The notes beneath the pieces are model-generated. The model saw only the letters and a program-made list of their open reading frames with translations. It was not told the DNA's origin and did not search any database. The translations under genes and the position numbers were made by a program. Below, in pieces: positions 5,296 to 6,563 of a DNA stretch of 6,563 nucleotides; position 1 is the stretch's first letter, and each line of letters starts with the position of its first letter. The stretch spans positions 1-6,563 of the forward strand of contig JAQVIE010000074.1 in assembly GCA_028695895.1 (NCBI GenBank). Reading direction: 5' to 3'. This stretch comes from Methanospirillum sp. GTDB taxonomy: Archaea > Halobacteriota > Methanomicrobia > Methanomicrobiales > Methanospirillaceae.

Positions 5296-5902
5296 ACAAA
5301 CGCCTGATTATGTATATCTCAACCGGGATCTCGTGCCTGTCCCTGGAATGAAATCTGAATGTTCTGGGAATGGTAAGACCTGCCTCGATTGAAGCGATTA
5401 TTTCTCCCCTGCCCCTGATATAGCTTGAAATGAAAGGGCCGGACCCTGCATTGAAGATCCCGTAAATAGTCACTGCCTTTTGTAATGCCAGATCAATAAA
5501 CGGCCGGTCTGCATGCTCTGCCTGTGCCCCGAAAGGAGGATTCATGATAACAGTATCACAATTCGGAACAAGTGTCAGGGCCTCTTCACTGGTAACATCA
5601 GTCCTTATAAACCTGATATTGCATCCAAGATCCCTGGCATTTGCCCCGGCTATCCTTATTGCTTCAACATCATCCTCAACCGCTGTCACTTCAGCTCCAA
5701 GGAAAGCAGCACCAATTGCCAGGATACCAGTCCCGGATCCAAGGTCCAGCACAGTGCAACCGGAAATATCTCCTGCCATCATGGCCATATGGACAAGCCT
5801 TGCAGCAAGTGGTGCCGGCGTCTGGTACTGTTCCCGTTCTGCTGATGGATTATCAAAACCTGATACACGCTCAAGAAGCATCTCCAGCTGCCTGAGCTTC
5901 AT
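5294..5902 (-). CDS. METTL5-like rRNA N6-adenine methyltransferase
   Basis: This 202-residue SAM-dependent methylase is of the archaeal COG2263/METTL5 group. The N-terminal family motif KLRQLEMLLERVSGF leads to EQYQTP (24-29), then the SAM-binding loop DLGSGTGILAIGAAFLGA (53-70) and an acidic ribose-binding position in VEDD (75-78). The catalytic NPPFGAQ (121-127) is followed by ADRPF (131-135). NPPF motifs mark N6-adenine methylation; human METTL5 makes one m6A in 18S rRNA near the decoding centre, so 16S rRNA is the inferred target here. The glycine-rich loop has Ser where many relatives have Cys (DLGCGTG). Its length is typical of the family. The ATG overlaps the dph2 stop as ATGA, and a GAGGTT Shine-Dalgarno-like site (5914-5919) lies 11 bases upstream inside dph2, so translation is probably coupled. 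Confidence 0.9.
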   Translation of the reverse strand: MKLRQLEMLLERVSGFDNPSAEREQYQTPAPLAARLVHMAMMAGDISGCTVLDLGSGTGILAIGAAFLGAEVTAVEDDVEAIRIAGANARDLGCNIRFIRTDVTSEEALTLVPNCDTVIMNPPFGAQAEHADRPFIDLALQKAVTIYGIFNAGSGPFISSYIRGRGEIIASIEAGLTIPRTFRFHSRDRHEIPVEIYIIRRL

Positions 5903-6561
5903 ATTATCTCATCAACCTCATAATCATCAAAATCCCTGACACCACAGAGTATCTCAAACTCCCCTGGCGTGAGCACCGGGACTGAGAACCTGACCTGGTC
6001 ATCGTATGCGAGCCGTGGACAGGCGGTGTTAACGTAACAGGGAAAACCCAGGTTTAACAATTGGTCAGGAGTAACCTCTCCAATCACTATCTGATATGCC
6101 TTATCAGAAAGACTGCAGAGATGGTCTGCAAGCTGTGACCTGCACTGACCGGTCTTAGATGAAACGATGATGCCGTAAGAACCAGCATCTCTGGCTTTCT
6201 GGATAAGACCAAACCGCACCCTGAGTAACCGGTCAGAATCCGGCTCTTCTATTTTTCCGGTAATTGGATCGCATGCAAATACACGTGCCCTGGTTGCAAT
6301 CTTAATTCCAATGGGATGAAAAAGTCCGGTCCCAAGAAAAATAATCTCTTCTGCACCGGTCTTTCTGGCTGCTTCAAAAGAACACCCCAGTACCTGACCC
6401 CTGCATGGTGTTCTGGGTGACGGACCGGCTATGACTGGTTCAATACCTTTATCCTTTAGTATTCGGGCAGCATGTGGGAGCAGGTGAACATGCTGGACTG
6501 TTGTGACAAGTCCTGCCTTCTTTCCTTTAAGCCTTGGGATGACCTCTCTAATCACCGAAAT
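5899..6561 (-). CDS. dph2: Diphthamide synthase Dph2, C-terminal two thirds (5' partial)
   Basis: Dph2 starts diphthamide synthesis. It moves the 3-amino-3-carboxypropyl group of S-adenosylmethionine to a histidine of elongation factor 2, using a 4Fe-4S cluster in a non-canonical radical-SAM reaction. About 220 residues are present, against roughly 330 in archaeal homologues, so about 105 N-terminal residues, including the first cluster cysteine, are missing. Counting from the GTG at 6555, GQVLGCS contains C58 and VNTACPRLAYDD contains C179. Their 121-residue spacing fits the second and third cluster cysteines of the Pyrococcus enzyme. The segments IIFLGTGLFHPIG and FACDPITGKIE are also typical. 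The GTG is not taken as the start, because the frame stays open to the edge and the known N-terminal domain must lie upstream. The gene forms an operon with the methylase downstream. Confidence 0.93.
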   Translation of the reverse strand: MSVIREVIPRLKGKKAGLVTTVQHVHLLPHAARILKDKGIEPVIAGPSPRTPCRGQVLGCSFEAARKTGAEEIIFLGTGLFHPIGIKIATRARVFACDPITGKIEEPDSDRLLRVRFGLIQKARDAGSYGIIVSSKTGQCRSQLADHLCSLSDKAYQIVIGEVTPDQLLNLGFPCYVNTACPRLAYDDQVRFSVPVLTPGEFEILCGVRDFDDYEVDEII

Positions 6562-6563
6562 AT

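Noticed and set aside
5513..5939. Three plus-strand ORFs over the methylase gene
   Set aside because: They are shadows of the methylase: no promoter, no ribosome-binding site and unlikely amino-acid composition rich in Ser, Pro and Cys.
6553..6555. GTG as the true start of Dph2
   Set aside because: The frame stays open to the window edge, and about 105 conserved N-terminal residues, including the first cluster cysteine, would be missing.
1..6563. Defence island, mobile element or CRISPR array
   Set aside because: No repeat-spacer pattern, transposase, integrase, toxin-antitoxin pair or nuclease-helicase set is present; the genes are mostly conserved archaeal housekeeping families.

Overview
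The window looks like ordinary chromosomal DNA from a methanogenic euryarchaeon, most likely of the order Methanomicrobiales; a Methanospirillum-like genome is my guess from overall style and cannot be proved here. The archaeal assignment rests on the gene content: a TGS-domain GTPase of the archaeal YchF/Obg-like group, an HVO_0476-type zinc-finger protein, a DUF371 protein, an archaeal METTL5-like methylase and a Dph2 diphthamide enzyme. It also rests on TATA-type promoters placed 27-30 bases before several start codons, with T-runs as probable terminators. I see no tRNA, rRNA, CRISPR array, insertion sequence, integrase or phage gene.

Layout. On the + strand from the left edge come the C-terminal half of a GTPase (2-604), an unrecognised 106-residue helical protein (649-969) and a sugar-nucleotide pyrophosphorylase with a left-handed beta-helix tail (1032-2210). 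The last of these runs tail to tail into a minus-strand CBS-pair plus ParB/SerK-like fusion protein (2183-3010). A second divergent/convergent set follows. It consists of a membrane-anchored, divergent FKBP-like protein on + (3134-3838), an HVO_0476 zinc-finger protein on - (3833-4414) and, divergent from it, a DUF371 protein on + (4446-4874). After a roughly 195-base AT-rich spacer with a clear promoter comes a 59-residue two-helix membrane protein (5070-5249). The right end is a minus-strand operon: dph2, cut by the window edge, followed by a METTL5-like methylase, joined by a 4-base ATGA overlap.

How the genes relate. The best functional pair is dph2 with the methylase. Diphthamide sits on elongation factor 2, and the METTL5 group methylates small-subunit rRNA near the decoding centre, so both tune translation. 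The left-edge GTPase and perhaps the zinc-finger protein also fit a translation or nucleic-acid theme. The nucleotidyltransferase supplies activated sugar for glycan or glycoprotein synthesis. The other genes appear to be single transcription units.

I found no defence system or other clearly new multi-gene system. The observations most worth follow-up are the CBS-ParB/SerK-like fusion, the anchored FKBP-like protein that has probably lost catalytic residues, the tightly interlocked divergent promoter at 4412-4448, and the split between leaderless genes and genes with Shine-Dalgarno leaders.
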